This document shows, in pieces, positions 50,732-60,530 of a stretch of DNA of 64,000 nucleotides. Positions within the stretch are counted from its first letter, which is position 1. Each line of letters begins with the position of its first letter. The stretch spans positions 40,698-104,697 of the forward strand of contig DATFLY010000008.1 in NCBI GenBank assembly GCA_035267185.1, given 5' to 3'. The stretch is from JAUIBE01 sp035267185 (lineage in GTDB: Bacteria; Pseudomonadota; Gammaproteobacteria; Xanthomonadales; SZUA-36). Both the position numbers and the translations under genes were made by a program. The notes under the pieces are model-generated. The model saw only the letters and a program-made list of their open reading frames with translations. It searched no databases and was not told where the DNA came from.

Positions 50732-52912
50732 TCAGCGCTTCAACGCGGCAAGGTCTATTACAAAAGCAAATTCACGGGCCAGGTCCCTGTAACCCTCCAG
50801 GCGCCCGGAAGATCCGCCATGACCTGCATCCATATTCACGTGAAACACGAGGCGATTGTCATCCGTGCGCCTGTCACGAAGCCTGGCAACCCACTTGGCA
50901 GGCTCAAAATACTGAACCTGTGAATCATGCAGGCCGGTTGTGACCATCAGGTTGGGATAATCCTGCTCACTCACCTGGTCATAAGGGGAATAGGAGAGCA
51001 TGTAGTCATAGGCATCTTTCTCTTTCGGATTACCCCATTCATTCCACTCTCCAGACGTCAGTGGAATACTTTCATCCAGCATGGTGGTCACCACGTCCAC
51101 GAATGGAACGTCTGCCACAACGCCTGCGTATAGCTCCGGTGCCATATTTATGACTGCACCCATCAGCAAACCGCCCGCGCTACCGCCCTGGGCAAATGTG
51201 CGTGATGGATCAATGATGCCCTGCTCCTGCAATCCGGCGGTGACATCGATGAAATCCGTAAACGAATTCTTCTTGTTCATCAGTCGGCCCTGCTCGTACC
51301 ACTGCCGGCCCATTTCCTGTCCGCCGCGAATGTGCGCGATCAGGTAGACAAACCCCCGATCCATGAGGCTGACGATTGAGTTCCTGAAATAAGGATCAGA
51401 TGACGCTCCGTAGGACCCGTAAGCAGTCTGGTAAGCAGGTGCCGTTCCATCCAGTGGAGTGTCCTTGTGGTAAGCGAGCGAGACCGGAATCGCGGTCCCG
51501 TCCCGTACCGTAACCATCATTCGCCCGGTTCGGTAATTCAGACTGTCAAAACCTCCCAGGATGCGAGTGGCTTTAAGCAATTCAGTTTCACCTGATTCAA
51601 GGTCAACCGCCCAGATCTGTTCCGGAGTATTTAGGCTGGAAATTCCGTAGCGAATCGTGCTGGTTTCGGTGCTGACATTGGTCTCCGGCCACATGACATA
51701 GGTTTCCATTCCGGCATCCAGGTATCGGTCTGTTTCGCCATCCAGGGACATCACCCTGACCTTGCGCAGGCCGTCTTCGCGCTCTCCGACCACCAGCCAG
51801 TTATCAAAAGCCTGAAGCCCTTGAACCATTGCTGTTTTGCGGGCCGGTATCAGCTCATCCCAGGAGGATTTATCCTGCGAGCTCGATAGTGAGGATGTCA
51901 TGACGCGGTAATTTTCCGCTTCCCAGTTGGTGCGAATGTAAAAGGTGTCACCTGCATGATCCAGGAAATACAAATGATCTTCTTCACGGGGCAGAAAGAC
52001 TTTGAACTCGCCCAGTGGATCGTTCGCAGCAAGAACCTTGTATTCGGAAGACTCGGTTTCCAAATGGGCCAGGAAAATATAATCCCCTGAGCGACTGCGG
52101 CTGACCTGGTTATAGAACCTGTTATCGGACTCCTGGTACACCAGTTCGTCATCGGCATATTCGGTTCCGATTTCATGTCGCATAAGCCTGTAACCCAATA
52201 GTGTTTCCAGGTGTTTATCCATGTAAAACAGATACTTGTCATCTGCAGACCAGGCAACCCCTGCTGCAGCATTGCCGATTCGATCAGGCAGGAATTCGCC
52301 AGTCTCAGTATCCAGGAATCGGATGTCATAGATTCGCCTGCCAACCGTGTCTTCCACAACCGCTGCATAACGCTGATCGTCACTTATTACGAGATTTCCG
52401 AGGTTGTAGTACTCGTGTCCTTCAGCACGCTGATTTGCGTCTATCAGGATCTCTTCTTCGGCTTCCATGCTGCCCTTGCGACGCGCGTGGACGGCATAGT
52501 CCTGACCAGGCTCATAACGCGAGTAATACCAGTAACCACCTTTTTCATAAGGCACCTCGGCATCAACCGGATCAAGCCGTCCGGTCATTTCCTCGAACAG
52601 CGTCTCCTGCAGCACCTCGGTATGCGCCATCTCGTGCTTGAACCATTCATTTTCGCTTTCCAGGTACGCAAGGACTTCGGGGTCCGAGCGTGTGTCATCA
52701 CGCAGCCAGTAATACTCATCAATGCGGGTATCACCATGAATGGTCAGCTCGTGGGGGCGCTTTTCTGCCATCGGCTCTGAAGCTTCCGGGGTATCGCTGG
52801 ATGCAGAATTTTGCTGAGAAGTTTCGGACATGGTTGACGTGGATTCTTGAGTGCTCTGATTACAGCCCAAAAGGCATGCAACGCAGAAGATGATTAAAAC
52901 AGGTGATCTCAT
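50732..52912 (-). CDS. Lipoprotein S9 peptidase (oligopeptidase B-like)
   Basis: This 726-residue prolyl-oligopeptidase-family serine peptidase has a lipoprotein signal (IIFCVACLLGC, lipobox LLGC), a Ser/Thr-rich linker, a beta-propeller domain and a C-terminal alpha/beta-hydrolase domain. The catalytic Ser is in TFAQGGSAGGLLMG, the Asp in TGLHDSQVQYFEP and the His in NMDAGHGGSSGR. Sequence such as RPHELTIHGDTRIDEYYWLRDD is typical of PtrB/oligopeptidase B, which cuts after basic residues. Lipid anchoring is the notable difference from cytoplasmic PtrB. Confidence 0.9.
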   Translation of the reverse strand: MRSPVLIIFCVACLLGCNQSTQESTSTMSETSQQNSASSDTPEASEPMAEKRPHELTIHGDTRIDEYYWLRDDTRSDPEVLAYLESENEWFKHEMAHTEVLQETLFEEMTGRLDPVDAEVPYEKGGYWYYSRYEPGQDYAVHARRKGSMEAEEEILIDANQRAEGHEYYNLGNLVISDDQRYAAVVEDTVGRRIYDIRFLDTETGEFLPDRIGNAAAGVAWSADDKYLFYMDKHLETLLGYRLMRHEIGTEYADDELVYQESDNRFYNQVSRSRSGDYIFLAHLETESSEYKVLAANDPLGEFKVFLPREEDHLYFLDHAGDTFYIRTNWEAENYRVMTSSLSSSQDKSSWDELIPARKTAMVQGLQAFDNWLVVGEREDGLRKVRVMSLDGETDRYLDAGMETYVMWPETNVSTETSTIRYGISSLNTPEQIWAVDLESGETELLKATRILGGFDSLNYRTGRMMVTVRDGTAIPVSLAYHKDTPLDGTAPAYQTAYGSYGASSDPYFRNSIVSLMDRGFVYLIAHIRGGQEMGRQWYEQGRLMNKKNSFTDFIDVTAGLQEQGIIDPSRTFAQGGSAGGLLMGAVINMAPELYAGVVADVPFVDVVTTMLDESIPLTSGEWNEWGNPKEKDAYDYMLSYSPYDQVSEQDYPNLMVTTGLHDSQVQYFEPAKWVARLRDRRTDDNRLVFHVNMDAGHGGSSGRLEGYRDLAREFAFVIDLAALKR

Positions 52913-53171
52913 TTTATTGTGACCGCGTGGACGTAAAAACCGGTTGCGAAGCTTATCATGCCTTTAAGACGTTTCCGCATGAAAAAAGAGATACCGATCT
53001 GAACACGGGACTGACTGAAACCGTGTCGATATGCTGGGATATCCATTAATCCAAAACACAATGCCAAGGAAGTCTTGTTGAGCAGAGCCGATCGCAGCCA
53101 CAGAAAATTTTTCGTTTTTGTACTGGTAGGCTTCGCCAGCTCAGATCATTTTTTCAGTAGAATGCAGAGTC

Positions 53172-54215
53172 ATGAGCAATCTGATCACAGCTTCCACCGG
53201 ACCGGTTCCCGTCATTGATATATCCCCTTTGATCAGCAGTAACGAAAGCGCACTCATCGAAGCACGCTCCGGGATTGCAGCGGCGGTGGACAAAGCATGC
53301 AGAGAAACCGGTTTTTTCTACATCGCCGGGTTTGGTATTGACGAAGGCTTGTTATCCCGCGTCTGGGATGTCACTCGCTGGTTTTTTGACTTGCCGCGCG
53401 AAGACAAAAGGGTAGCGGAACGTTCCGAGGAAAACAGCCGGGGTTACTATGATCGCGAACTGACCAAGAATATTCGGGACATGAAAGAAGTCTTCGATTT
53501 CGGGCATGTACCCAACCCGAGTCTTCCTGAGGATCACCCGGACAACATCACTGAAGACGGATGGAATCTGTGGCCAACTGCCGAAGGAAGTTCGGAATTT
53601 AAAAAAACCCTTAACGAATACTATGATGCCTGCGGAAGGGCGGCCATCGCCCTTTTGAAAGTCATGGCCTCAAACCTGTCGGACAACCATGGGCAACTGA
53701 TCCGCGATTTTTACCCGCAGCACTCCAGTTTTCTTCGCCTGAATTACTATCCGGTAAAAGACCCTCTTGCAGATGATGGTTCTCAGTCATCGGCCGGTAC
53801 CGGTCACATGGGCGTTCACCATCACACTGATGCTGGTGCGTTCACATTGCTGTTACAGGATGACGTTGCAGGATTACAGATTCACCATGGGGGTGCTTGG
53901 ATTCCGGTCGACCCAATACCAGGAACGGTGGTCGTGAATACCGGAGACATCGTCCAGGTCTGGTCGAATGACAGGTACACCGCACCATTACATCGGGTGG
54001 TTGCCAGTCGCGATAAGGACAGATACAGCCTGCCCTACTTCTTCAACCCACGCTATAGCGCCAATTACGCGCCGGTCCCGGGGCTGCTTTCCGAGAGCAA
54101 ACCTGCCCGGTATTCTTCGATCAACTGGGGTCATTTCCGCAAGGAGCGCCAGCATGGCGATTACGGTGACTACGGTAAGGAAATCCAGATTTCGGATTTT
54201 CGGATATCAGCCTAG
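53172..54215 (+). CDS. 2-oxoglutarate/Fe(II) dioxygenase, isopenicillin-N-synthase family
   Basis: This 347-residue non-heme iron oxygenase has an N-terminal DIOX_N-like domain (VPVIDISPLI, CRETGFFYIAGFGI) and a double-stranded beta-helix core. The iron ligands are in MGVHHHTDAGAFTLL (HxD) and TAPLHRVVAS. The 2OG-binding RYSLPYFF (RxS) follows. The substrate is unknown. It converges with the flavin monooxygenase gene, the two 3' ends overlapping by 9 bp. Confidence 0.9.
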   Translation: MSNLITASTGPVPVIDISPLISSNESALIEARSGIAAAVDKACRETGFFYIAGFGIDEGLLSRVWDVTRWFFDLPREDKRVAERSEENSRGYYDRELTKNIRDMKEVFDFGHVPNPSLPEDHPDNITEDGWNLWPTAEGSSEFKKTLNEYYDACGRAAIALLKVMASNLSDNHGQLIRDFYPQHSSFLRLNYYPVKDPLADDGSQSSAGTGHMGVHHHTDAGAFTLLLQDDVAGLQIHHGGAWIPVDPIPGTVVVNTGDIVQVWSNDRYTAPLHRVVASRDKDRYSLPYFFNPRYSANYAPVPGLLSESKPARYSSINWGHFRKERQHGDYGDYGKEIQISDFRISA

Positions 54216-55487
54216 ACCTGCCATGTTCTGATTCCCAAGGTGGGCATGAAGATGACCCGCAAGGTCCCTGGCATCGTCTTCCGCCCCGTGTATAAAGCTT
54301 GATTTGCGACGCCTGAGAAAATTCAACCCTAAAACATATACGCCAGGCGCATCGGCGATTCCACCCTGGTGCTTAATCATTCCTTTTCGGTCAAGAATCG
54401 GCAGGTCCAGCCATGAATAATCCGGCCGATAACCGGTGGCCCATATGATTGAACTGAGTTCACGACCATTGAGGTCCAGACCCAGTAGCGGACTTGCATC
54501 GACCCGGGTCGGCTCAAATCGCTCACGAGGCCCCTGACCGGGATCTTCGGAATGCTCGTCCACCCATTCATCGAACAAAGCCAGTAGTCGATTCATCTTC
54601 AGATCAGCCAACTCACAAACATTTTTCAAACCACCGGAGAACAGAGCCCGACCATCGCGGATCATGGCCAGCCTTCCGACCAGGCGAACACCCATATCGG
54701 TCAACACATTCAGATCCAGGGTTTGCTTGTGAGATGTTCCCACCAATTGTGGAGAAGGAACATTGCGAGCCCGAACCAGATCGTCGACCTCATCAATGGA
54801 CTCATCCAGAACGCCGCAAACATCCATCCAGAATTGCACATCCCGGCCACGATAATTACGGGGAAGTCGGACATGCTCGCCTACGCATAACGTCACCGGG
54901 CGGCCGGATTGGTGAATTTCTTCAGCCAGTTGCACACCGGTAGCAGAAGCTCCCACCACCATGCAGCCACCTTCAGGAAGCTGCCCGGGATTGCGGTATC
55001 CATGGGTATCAAACTGCTGAATAAAATCCGGAACACCACCAGCAATGGCTGGCACATGAGGGATGTTGAATCCGCCACTGGCTATCACAACAGAGCGTGT
55101 TTGCCAGACACCCTGGCTGGTTTCGACCTTGTATTGGTCACCCGATAGTGAGACGCATGTTACTTCGGTCCGCCGGTGAATGGCTGCTTCTGTGATATTT
55201 GCATACCCTTCAACAAAGTCCGTGACCTCGGACATGCTCATGAAGCCGTCTCGATCTTTGCCTTCATAGGCATATCCTGGCAATCGGGACTGCCAGCTCG
55301 GTGTTAACAGGCGCAACGAGTCCCAACGCTCAGTGCGCCAGGAGTTTGCGACCTCGCCTCGCTCAAGGATGACATGTTCGACTCCAAGGTCAGCAAGACA
55401 ATGGCTGATAGCAAGACCCGAATGGCCGGCTCCGACGATGAGGGCATCTGTGGAGCCAGCCACCAGTTTTCGGGGCTGATCGGACAT
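54207..55487 (-). CDS. FAD-dependent NAD(P)-linked monooxygenase (CzcO/FMO-like)
   Basis: This 426-residue flavoprotein has an FAD Rossmann motif DALIVGAGHSGLAISHCLADLG. FMO-like segments include SWRTERWDSLRLLTPSWQSRLPG. A second nucleotide-binding motif is GGCMVVGASATGVQLAEEI, followed by IIWATGYRPDYSWLDLP. The ATG overlaps the stop of the OsmC gene (TGATG type), so OsmC and this gene form an operon. Its substrate could be a small amine, sulfide or halide; none is indicated. Confidence 0.9.
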   Translation of the reverse strand: MSDQPRKLVAGSTDALIVGAGHSGLAISHCLADLGVEHVILERGEVANSWRTERWDSLRLLTPSWQSRLPGYAYEGKDRDGFMSMSEVTDFVEGYANITEAAIHRRTEVTCVSLSGDQYKVETSQGVWQTRSVVIASGGFNIPHVPAIAGGVPDFIQQFDTHGYRNPGQLPEGGCMVVGASATGVQLAEEIHQSGRPVTLCVGEHVRLPRNYRGRDVQFWMDVCGVLDESIDEVDDLVRARNVPSPQLVGTSHKQTLDLNVLTDMGVRLVGRLAMIRDGRALFSGGLKNVCELADLKMNRLLALFDEWVDEHSEDPGQGPRERFEPTRVDASPLLGLDLNGRELSSIIWATGYRPDYSWLDLPILDRKGMIKHQGGIADAPGVYVLGLNFLRRRKSSFIHGAEDDARDLAGHLHAHLGNQNMAGLG

Positions 55488-56053
55488 CAGGCCTTTGTGA
55501 CTTTGACTTCGACTTCAGTGGGATTGGTCACGATATCGTATACCGCAGATCTTTTTTGCGACTGGGCCACAATGGCTCTGATGTCATCTTCAGATGCATC
55601 AGCGTCAATCTCATATTGAACGCGTATGCCATTGAAACCATTACGAACATCAGCATCAATCCCAAGAACCCCAGCCATGTCCATATCTGCCTCAAGCGTC
55701 GCTTTGACTGAATGAAGTTTGATCTGGCGATTAGCGGCAACCGTGGCAATGCCTGCGCCAATGCAACCGGAAAGACCGACCAGCACAATTTCAAGAGGGG
55801 TTGATCCATTGTCTTCAGAGGCAAAAATCTCCGGGTGATCCGTATCATAGCGAAACGTTGTTTTGTGACTGTGCTCTTCGCCAAGACCAAAATATTTTTC
55901 AACCGTGGAGCGCGTGTGAGTGCCATTGACCCATTCACTGGTCGCACGCCATTTGAACTGGGCAGCCTCGGGCGCTCCGGTCAGCGCCTCCCGGGCACCA
56001 AGGATGGCTTCGATATTGACACCGTTACAGCCTGTGGTTTCTGAATTACTCAT
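55487..56053 (-). CDS. OsmC-family protein
   Basis: This 188-residue OsmC/Ohr-fold protein has TPLEIVLVGLSGCIGAGIATVAANR carrying the conserved cysteine, and RVQYEIDADASEDDIRAIVAQSQKRSAVYDIVTNP. OsmC/Ohr proteins reduce organic peroxides with a Cys pair. Here the second cysteine expected near the SQKRSAVYD helix is replaced by Ser/Ala, so peroxidase activity is doubtful. A GGAGGAAAAC ribosome-binding site precedes the ATG. The gene is coupled to the FMO-like gene. Confidence 0.87.
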   Translation of the reverse strand: MSNSETTGCNGVNIEAILGAREALTGAPEAAQFKWRATSEWVNGTHTRSTVEKYFGLGEEHSHKTTFRYDTDHPEIFASEDNGSTPLEIVLVGLSGCIGAGIATVAANRQIKLHSVKATLEADMDMAGVLGIDADVRNGFNGIRVQYEIDADASEDDIRAIVAQSQKRSAVYDIVTNPTEVEVKVTKA

Positions 56054-56223
56054 GTTTTCCTCCTCCTTTTTGATTCTTCATATTGAAAATTCTCAGGCAC
56101 GCCCTGCTCTGAACGTACCCAATTCCAGCTAACTACAAAGCGAATGTGAAATAGTTTGTGAATTCCTTTCTTAAAGTCTAACCTCTACCCCGATCACCTT
56201 CAGCTGGAAATTAAGGAATCACA

Positions 56224-56829
56224 ATGGCATTCATCAATACCATCACACCGAACAAATCTGACGGTGAAGTCAGGGACATGTACAAGCGGCAGCAGGAAAG
56301 CTGGGGGTTTGTTCCAAATTATTCCAAGGTTTTCTGTCATCGTCCGGAAGTTATGGCTCGCTGGGCACGGTTGCTGGCAGAAATCAGGCGCCCAATGGAT
56401 GACCAGAGATTTGAATTGGCCACGTTCGCTGCGGCTCACGAGCTGAAGCATACCGCATGCACCCTGGAACATGGAAAGCAACTGGGACGTTTTATTGGCA
56501 ACGATGCAGTTCTCGATCTTGCGAATGATGACAAACAGGAACCAAGCAAACCGGATTTCGCGATTGCCCGGTTTGCACGCAAGGTTGCGCGCGATGCATC
56601 ACAGATCAGCGCTGATGATGTCGACTCACTAAAGGAACACGGCCTGACAGACGCTGAAATTTTCGATATTGCTGCGGCGGCTGCAGGGCGTGCATTTTTT
56701 ACCAAACTTTTGGATGCCATGGGTGTACAGGCTGACAGCGCTGCGGATAGTGCGGATCCCGAATTCAAAGACTCTCTGACCATTGGGCGACCGATTTGTG
56801 CTGAGCCCCCCGAATATGTGGACCGTTGA
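56224..56829 (+). CDS. Carboxymuconolactone-decarboxylase/AhpD-like protein
   Basis: This 201-residue all-helical protein of the CMD/AhpD superfamily contains AAHELKHTACTLEHGKQLG, where AhpD-type peroxidases carry ExxxxxCxxCxxxH. Only the first cysteine is present, so the CxxC redox pair is missing. Other marks are SWGFVPNYSKVFCHRPEVM and AAAGRAFFTKLLDAMG. It is divergent from the OsmC gene with a 170-bp promoter gap. It may be a peroxide- or xenobiotic-linked enzyme; the activity is uncertain. Confidence 0.8.
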   Translation: MAFINTITPNKSDGEVRDMYKRQQESWGFVPNYSKVFCHRPEVMARWARLLAEIRRPMDDQRFELATFAAAHELKHTACTLEHGKQLGRFIGNDAVLDLANDDKQEPSKPDFAIARFARKVARDASQISADDVDSLKEHGLTDAEIFDIAAAAAGRAFFTKLLDAMGVQADSAADSADPEFKDSLTIGRPICAEPPEYVDR

Positions 56830-56846
56830 TTCTGGCTGTTTCGTAA

Positions 56847-57974
56847 CTACTCTGCATAGCCGGTGAGTTCGACGTAACCCCGGCCAGTGATTGCGCGGCT
56901 ATCACGTTGTCCGCTGACATCGACTGCGCCCTCCCAATAGCGGACGGTCGTGAATAATTCCTGGTCTGCCATCACAGGCGTCACCATCAGCTCAAGCCCG
57001 AGGCGAGGGATACTGATTTTCCAGAGTGACGGGTATGTTCCGCCTTCCGGACTCACCCAGCTATCAAGAACCTCCAATTCCACGTCATCATCAGCCAGAT
57101 GAGAAATACGCCCATCAGGTTTGATAAATGTGCCCGCGCTGAAAGAGTCCCGACCTCCATCGCGTTGTCGCAACCCATAGAACATCAGGTCGCTGCCATC
57201 TGAAAGCTGCAACGCAAACCAGTCCCAACCCACCTGATCCGGATCAAGCGCACTGGTACTCCATTCACGATCGAGCCATGAGAGGCCCGAGACTTTGTGG
57301 TCATTCTCGCCAGTCCGCACTGTGCCACCAGTCGCAAGGCGCGGAATTGAGTAGTAGTAGGAAGCGTTGCCAGGCATGGAAGATTTTCGTGACAGACCCG
57401 CTTCACCATTGAGGACCGGATTTCGCACAGGAGTTAACACGACATCGACAGCAAATTCTTCATCTGCAGCCACCAGGCGCCAGTCATTGCTGCCGGGTAC
57501 CGAGGCAATCTCCCATTCTTCAAGCCAGACGCGAAAAGGTTCGCCCTGGGCGCCTGCCAGGCCCAGGGCGCCTCGTGAATACCGCTGGGCAACGTAAAAT
57601 CGACCTCCACTGACATCTGTCACGGCCAGGTGCGCGATATACACCTGATTGGTTCGCCATGCAGAATCCGATTCGGGTAATCGTGGTGACAATGCAAAAC
57701 GAAAAATCGTCAGCTCATAGCCAAACCTGAGTCCCTCATCACTGTCGAGATTTCCGGTGAAATACCACCACTCATTCCGAAAATCCGGATGTGGGCCATG
57801 GTCTGCCGGAAAAACAAACTGACGAGGCTCATTGGCTGTTGCAAAGCCTTCATCAGCCTCAGCGCCGAGCAGGTCTGCAAGTCTTGAAGGTGAAGTCTGA
57901 TCCCCAGTTGAGTCATGGGGATACAACGCAAAAGATGCGAACAGCAGGCAAAACATCGTCGCTCGTATTTGCAT
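56847..57974 (-). CDS. Secreted CrtC/AttH-fold lipocalin-like protein of an ABC export operon
   Basis: This protein has about 375 residues from ATG 57974, with a signal peptide (MFCLLFASFALYPHDSTG region). It has the CrtC/Lipocalin-9 family phrases FPADHGPHPDFRNEWWYFTGNL, GYELTIFRFAL, GLSWLDREWSTSALDPDQVGWDWFALQL and LMFYGLRQRDG. Such proteins regularly sit with a LolD-like ATPase and FtsX-like permease, as here (permease stop is 4 bp upstream). It probably binds or modifies a lipophilic cargo in the periplasm; it is not the carotenoid hydratase. The longer frame back to 58124 lies inside the permease gene and is rejected. Confidence 0.85.
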   Translation of the reverse strand: MQIRATMFCLLFASFALYPHDSTGDQTSPSRLADLLGAEADEGFATANEPRQFVFPADHGPHPDFRNEWWYFTGNLDSDEGLRFGYELTIFRFALSPRLPESDSAWRTNQVYIAHLAVTDVSGGRFYVAQRYSRGALGLAGAQGEPFRVWLEEWEIASVPGSNDWRLVAADEEFAVDVVLTPVRNPVLNGEAGLSRKSSMPGNASYYYSIPRLATGGTVRTGENDHKVSGLSWLDREWSTSALDPDQVGWDWFALQLSDGSDLMFYGLRQRDGGRDSFSAGTFIKPDGRISHLADDDVELEVLDSWVSPEGGTYPSLWKISIPRLGLELMVTPVMADQELFTTVRYWEGAVDVSGQRDSRAITGRGYVELTGYAE

Positions 57975-57978
57975 CAAC

Positions 57979-60528
57979 CTACTCCTCACGCATCGCCAGC
58001 GCGGGTTGGCTGCGACCTGCACGGTACGCCGGATATATTCCGGCAAGCAATGCAGCAACAACAGCAAAGACAATCGCGACACCGAGAATCTCAGGTCCGA
58101 TGGACATTTCGATTTGCCAGCCAAACGCCCTTCGATTGATGACTTTAATCAGCACCACTGCCATGACAATGCCCATGGGAATTGCGGCCAGGCCACTCAA
58201 CAAACCGACGACCCCGGTCTGGGTCAGGATCATTCCGCTCACCTGCCGGGTTGTCATACCCAATGCCCTCAGGGTGGCGAGCTCTCGTGCGCGTTCGAGC
58301 TGCAAGGCAAGCATGGCTGAAAGAATGCCAATAAACGCGACACCCAGCGCCAGCCAGTAAAGGACATCGGTGATCACAAAAGTCCGATCGAAAATCTTTA
58401 GCGAAAGCTCGCGAATGTTGAGGTTGGAAATGACGCGCAATGCCTGCGCACTCTCGTCATCGGAGGCATTCAGCCCGCGAACTGCTTCAGCCACCTGCTC
58501 AGCATCCGAATCTTCGTCGAGATAAAGGCCCACGGAATCAACAGCCTCATCTTCGAAGAAGCGGGAGAAAACCTGTCGACTCATCAATACAGCACTCGCA
58601 TTGACATCGTAACTTTGAAAGGTTGCCGCAATCAGGAACTCTCTTGATCCGAGATCAGTTGGCAAAACAATCAGATCGCCCCGGCCAACCTGGTTTTGAA
58701 ATGCATAAGGCTCAGAAACAAGAACAACATCCTCTGTCTCCCATTTAGGCCAGACTTGAGTTGGATCAGCATCCAGGATTTCAGTTCCCGCGTAACTACC
58801 GGGCGCCATTCTTATGACCCGAAGCTGCGTACGGCCCGAATCGGCCTCAAGCCAGATTCTCCGACTGGTACTGACTGCATCTACACCTTCAAGCCTGCCC
58901 ACGTCCTCGACCAGTTGCGAAGACATGGAGCCGCTCTGAACACCCGCATAAAGCTCTGCCTGAAGCGTTTGCTGTAACCAGTTGTTGACCGACCCTCGAA
59001 AGCTGTCCACCATCACGCTGACGCCGATGGTGGCGGAAACCGCGACTGTCAATGCCACCACAGCAACTGCAGTCCGACTCAGCCCGGCAGAGATACCGGC
59101 TATGGCCATACGCCCGGGTACGCCGCCCAACCGACCTGCAAATGTAATCATCATCCTGGTGGCGAAACGGACAAACAGTGGAATGACCAGACCGAAACCC
59201 AGGATCAGAAGCAGCACAGCGGCCAACCCTGCAGTCAGGCTGGTGCCGGAAAACTGAATCAGCATCACTGCAACAATCATCAGCGCGATACCCGCCATTG
59301 AAGCCAATGGAGAAGAACGTTGTACACGTTGCTCCAGTACTGAGCGGGAGAGCGCCAGGCGCGGCTGGAACGAAGTTGCTTCCCAGGCTGGAATCGCTGC
59401 TGCCAGGAGTGCAGCCCCGATTCCGGCAAGCAGGCCCTTAACCACTGAAAATGGCGACACCTGCACTTGTGTGACGGTGACTCGAAAATAGAGGTCGTTG
59501 ATGGTCCGTGAAACCAGGTCCAACAGTGATTCACCCAGAACGATTCCCAGCAGCAGCCCAAGCACGGAAGCAATCAATCCAATCAGGAAAGCTTCAGCCA
59601 GGAGCATCATCACAAGCTGCTTTCGAGTCAGGCCAATCGCGCGCAGAACACCAATCAGGTTTCTGCGTTGCAGCACTGAAAAATTCACACTGTTGAAAAT
59701 CAGGAAGACTCCCACCAGCAACGCCAGAAGGCTCATTGCTGTCAGGTTTGTCATGAAGGCTTTGCTCATGTCGACAGTGGCTTGCGTACGGGACGCGGCC
59801 CGAAGCAGCCTGGTTCGGTCGGGCAATGCAGCTTCAAAAGCAGCTATTTGTCCTTCAGCGTCGGCGAGCTTCACATCGATACGGCTTAGCCACCCCGACC
59901 GCCCCAACCATTCCTGGGCAGTTGCAATATCGCAAACAACCAGTTGCTCGAGACTTGCATCACCCGCACCGGCAATGGTTGCGACCAATCTTGCAGGTAC
60001 TTTTCTGCCGCCTGCATCGACCTCGAAAACGTCACCAACTGCCAATCCAAACCCGGCTGCAGTATCTGCAGACATTGCGACCGAGCCAGGCTCAATCAGA
60101 AAATCCAGAAAAAGTCCTTCAGCATTGCCATTGCCATCATCAGGAAGCGCCTCACTGGTGAAGGAATCAAATTGGTAATCACGCATTTCGTTTTCTGCAA
60201 ACAGGTCAATCCCAAGCAGGGTCAATGACGCATCCTTGAGAAACACCCTGCCCTCGACCACGGGTGCGATGTCGTCAAAGCCATGGTTAACCCTGAGTTC
60301 GGCATAGATTGACTCGGGCACGCCCTGCGGACCTCCAATCACCTGGTGAGTTGCATCACCTGTGACTGCATCCATTGAAAGCAGGAAAGCTTTTTTGGCA
60401 CTCGAATTGGCCAGGTCAACAGCAACAATAACGGCCACCCCAACGGCAATGCCCACCAGTGCCAGGATCAGCTGCCAGGGATGGCGCCAAAGGTAGGCAA
60501 CACTGGCTTTGAAGGCGACCAATCTCAT
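57979..60528 (-). CDS. FtsX-family ABC permease (double MacB/FtsX domain)
   Basis: This 849-residue permease has an N-terminal span (LILALVGIAVGVAVIVAVDLAN), a periplasmic MacB_PCD-like domain (about 40-235), a first FtsX triple span (about 255-370), further central spans around the AGRLGGVPGRMAIAGISAGLSRTAVA segment, a second periplasmic domain, and a last FtsX unit (ILSAMLALQLERARELATLRALGM). Paired with the ATPase 2 bp upstream, it should move a lipid-like or lipoprotein substrate out of the inner membrane (mechanotransmission type). Confidence 0.88.
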   Translation of the reverse strand: MRLVAFKASVAYLWRHPWQLILALVGIAVGVAVIVAVDLANSSAKKAFLLSMDAVTGDATHQVIGGPQGVPESIYAELRVNHGFDDIAPVVEGRVFLKDASLTLLGIDLFAENEMRDYQFDSFTSEALPDDGNGNAEGLFLDFLIEPGSVAMSADTAAGFGLAVGDVFEVDAGGRKVPARLVATIAGAGDASLEQLVVCDIATAQEWLGRSGWLSRIDVKLADAEGQIAAFEAALPDRTRLLRAASRTQATVDMSKAFMTNLTAMSLLALLVGVFLIFNSVNFSVLQRRNLIGVLRAIGLTRKQLVMMLLAEAFLIGLIASVLGLLLGIVLGESLLDLVSRTINDLYFRVTVTQVQVSPFSVVKGLLAGIGAALLAAAIPAWEATSFQPRLALSRSVLEQRVQRSSPLASMAGIALMIVAVMLIQFSGTSLTAGLAAVLLLILGFGLVIPLFVRFATRMMITFAGRLGGVPGRMAIAGISAGLSRTAVAVVALTVAVSATIGVSVMVDSFRGSVNNWLQQTLQAELYAGVQSGSMSSQLVEDVGRLEGVDAVSTSRRIWLEADSGRTQLRVIRMAPGSYAGTEILDADPTQVWPKWETEDVVLVSEPYAFQNQVGRGDLIVLPTDLGSREFLIAATFQSYDVNASAVLMSRQVFSRFFEDEAVDSVGLYLDEDSDAEQVAEAVRGLNASDDESAQALRVISNLNIRELSLKIFDRTFVITDVLYWLALGVAFIGILSAMLALQLERARELATLRALGMTTRQVSGMILTQTGVVGLLSGLAAIPMGIVMAVVLIKVINRRAFGWQIEMSIGPEILGVAIVFAVVAALLAGIYPAYRAGRSQPALAMREE

Positions 60529-60530
60529 AA

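Noticed and set aside
50522..50923. A 133-residue rightward frame
   Set aside because: Its 3' half is antisense to the peptidase gene, and it has no family-like or membrane/signal features.
57975..58124. N-terminal extension of the secreted CrtC-like protein
   Set aside because: It lies wholly inside the permease gene; the ATG at 57974 directly after the permease stop gives a proper signal peptide.
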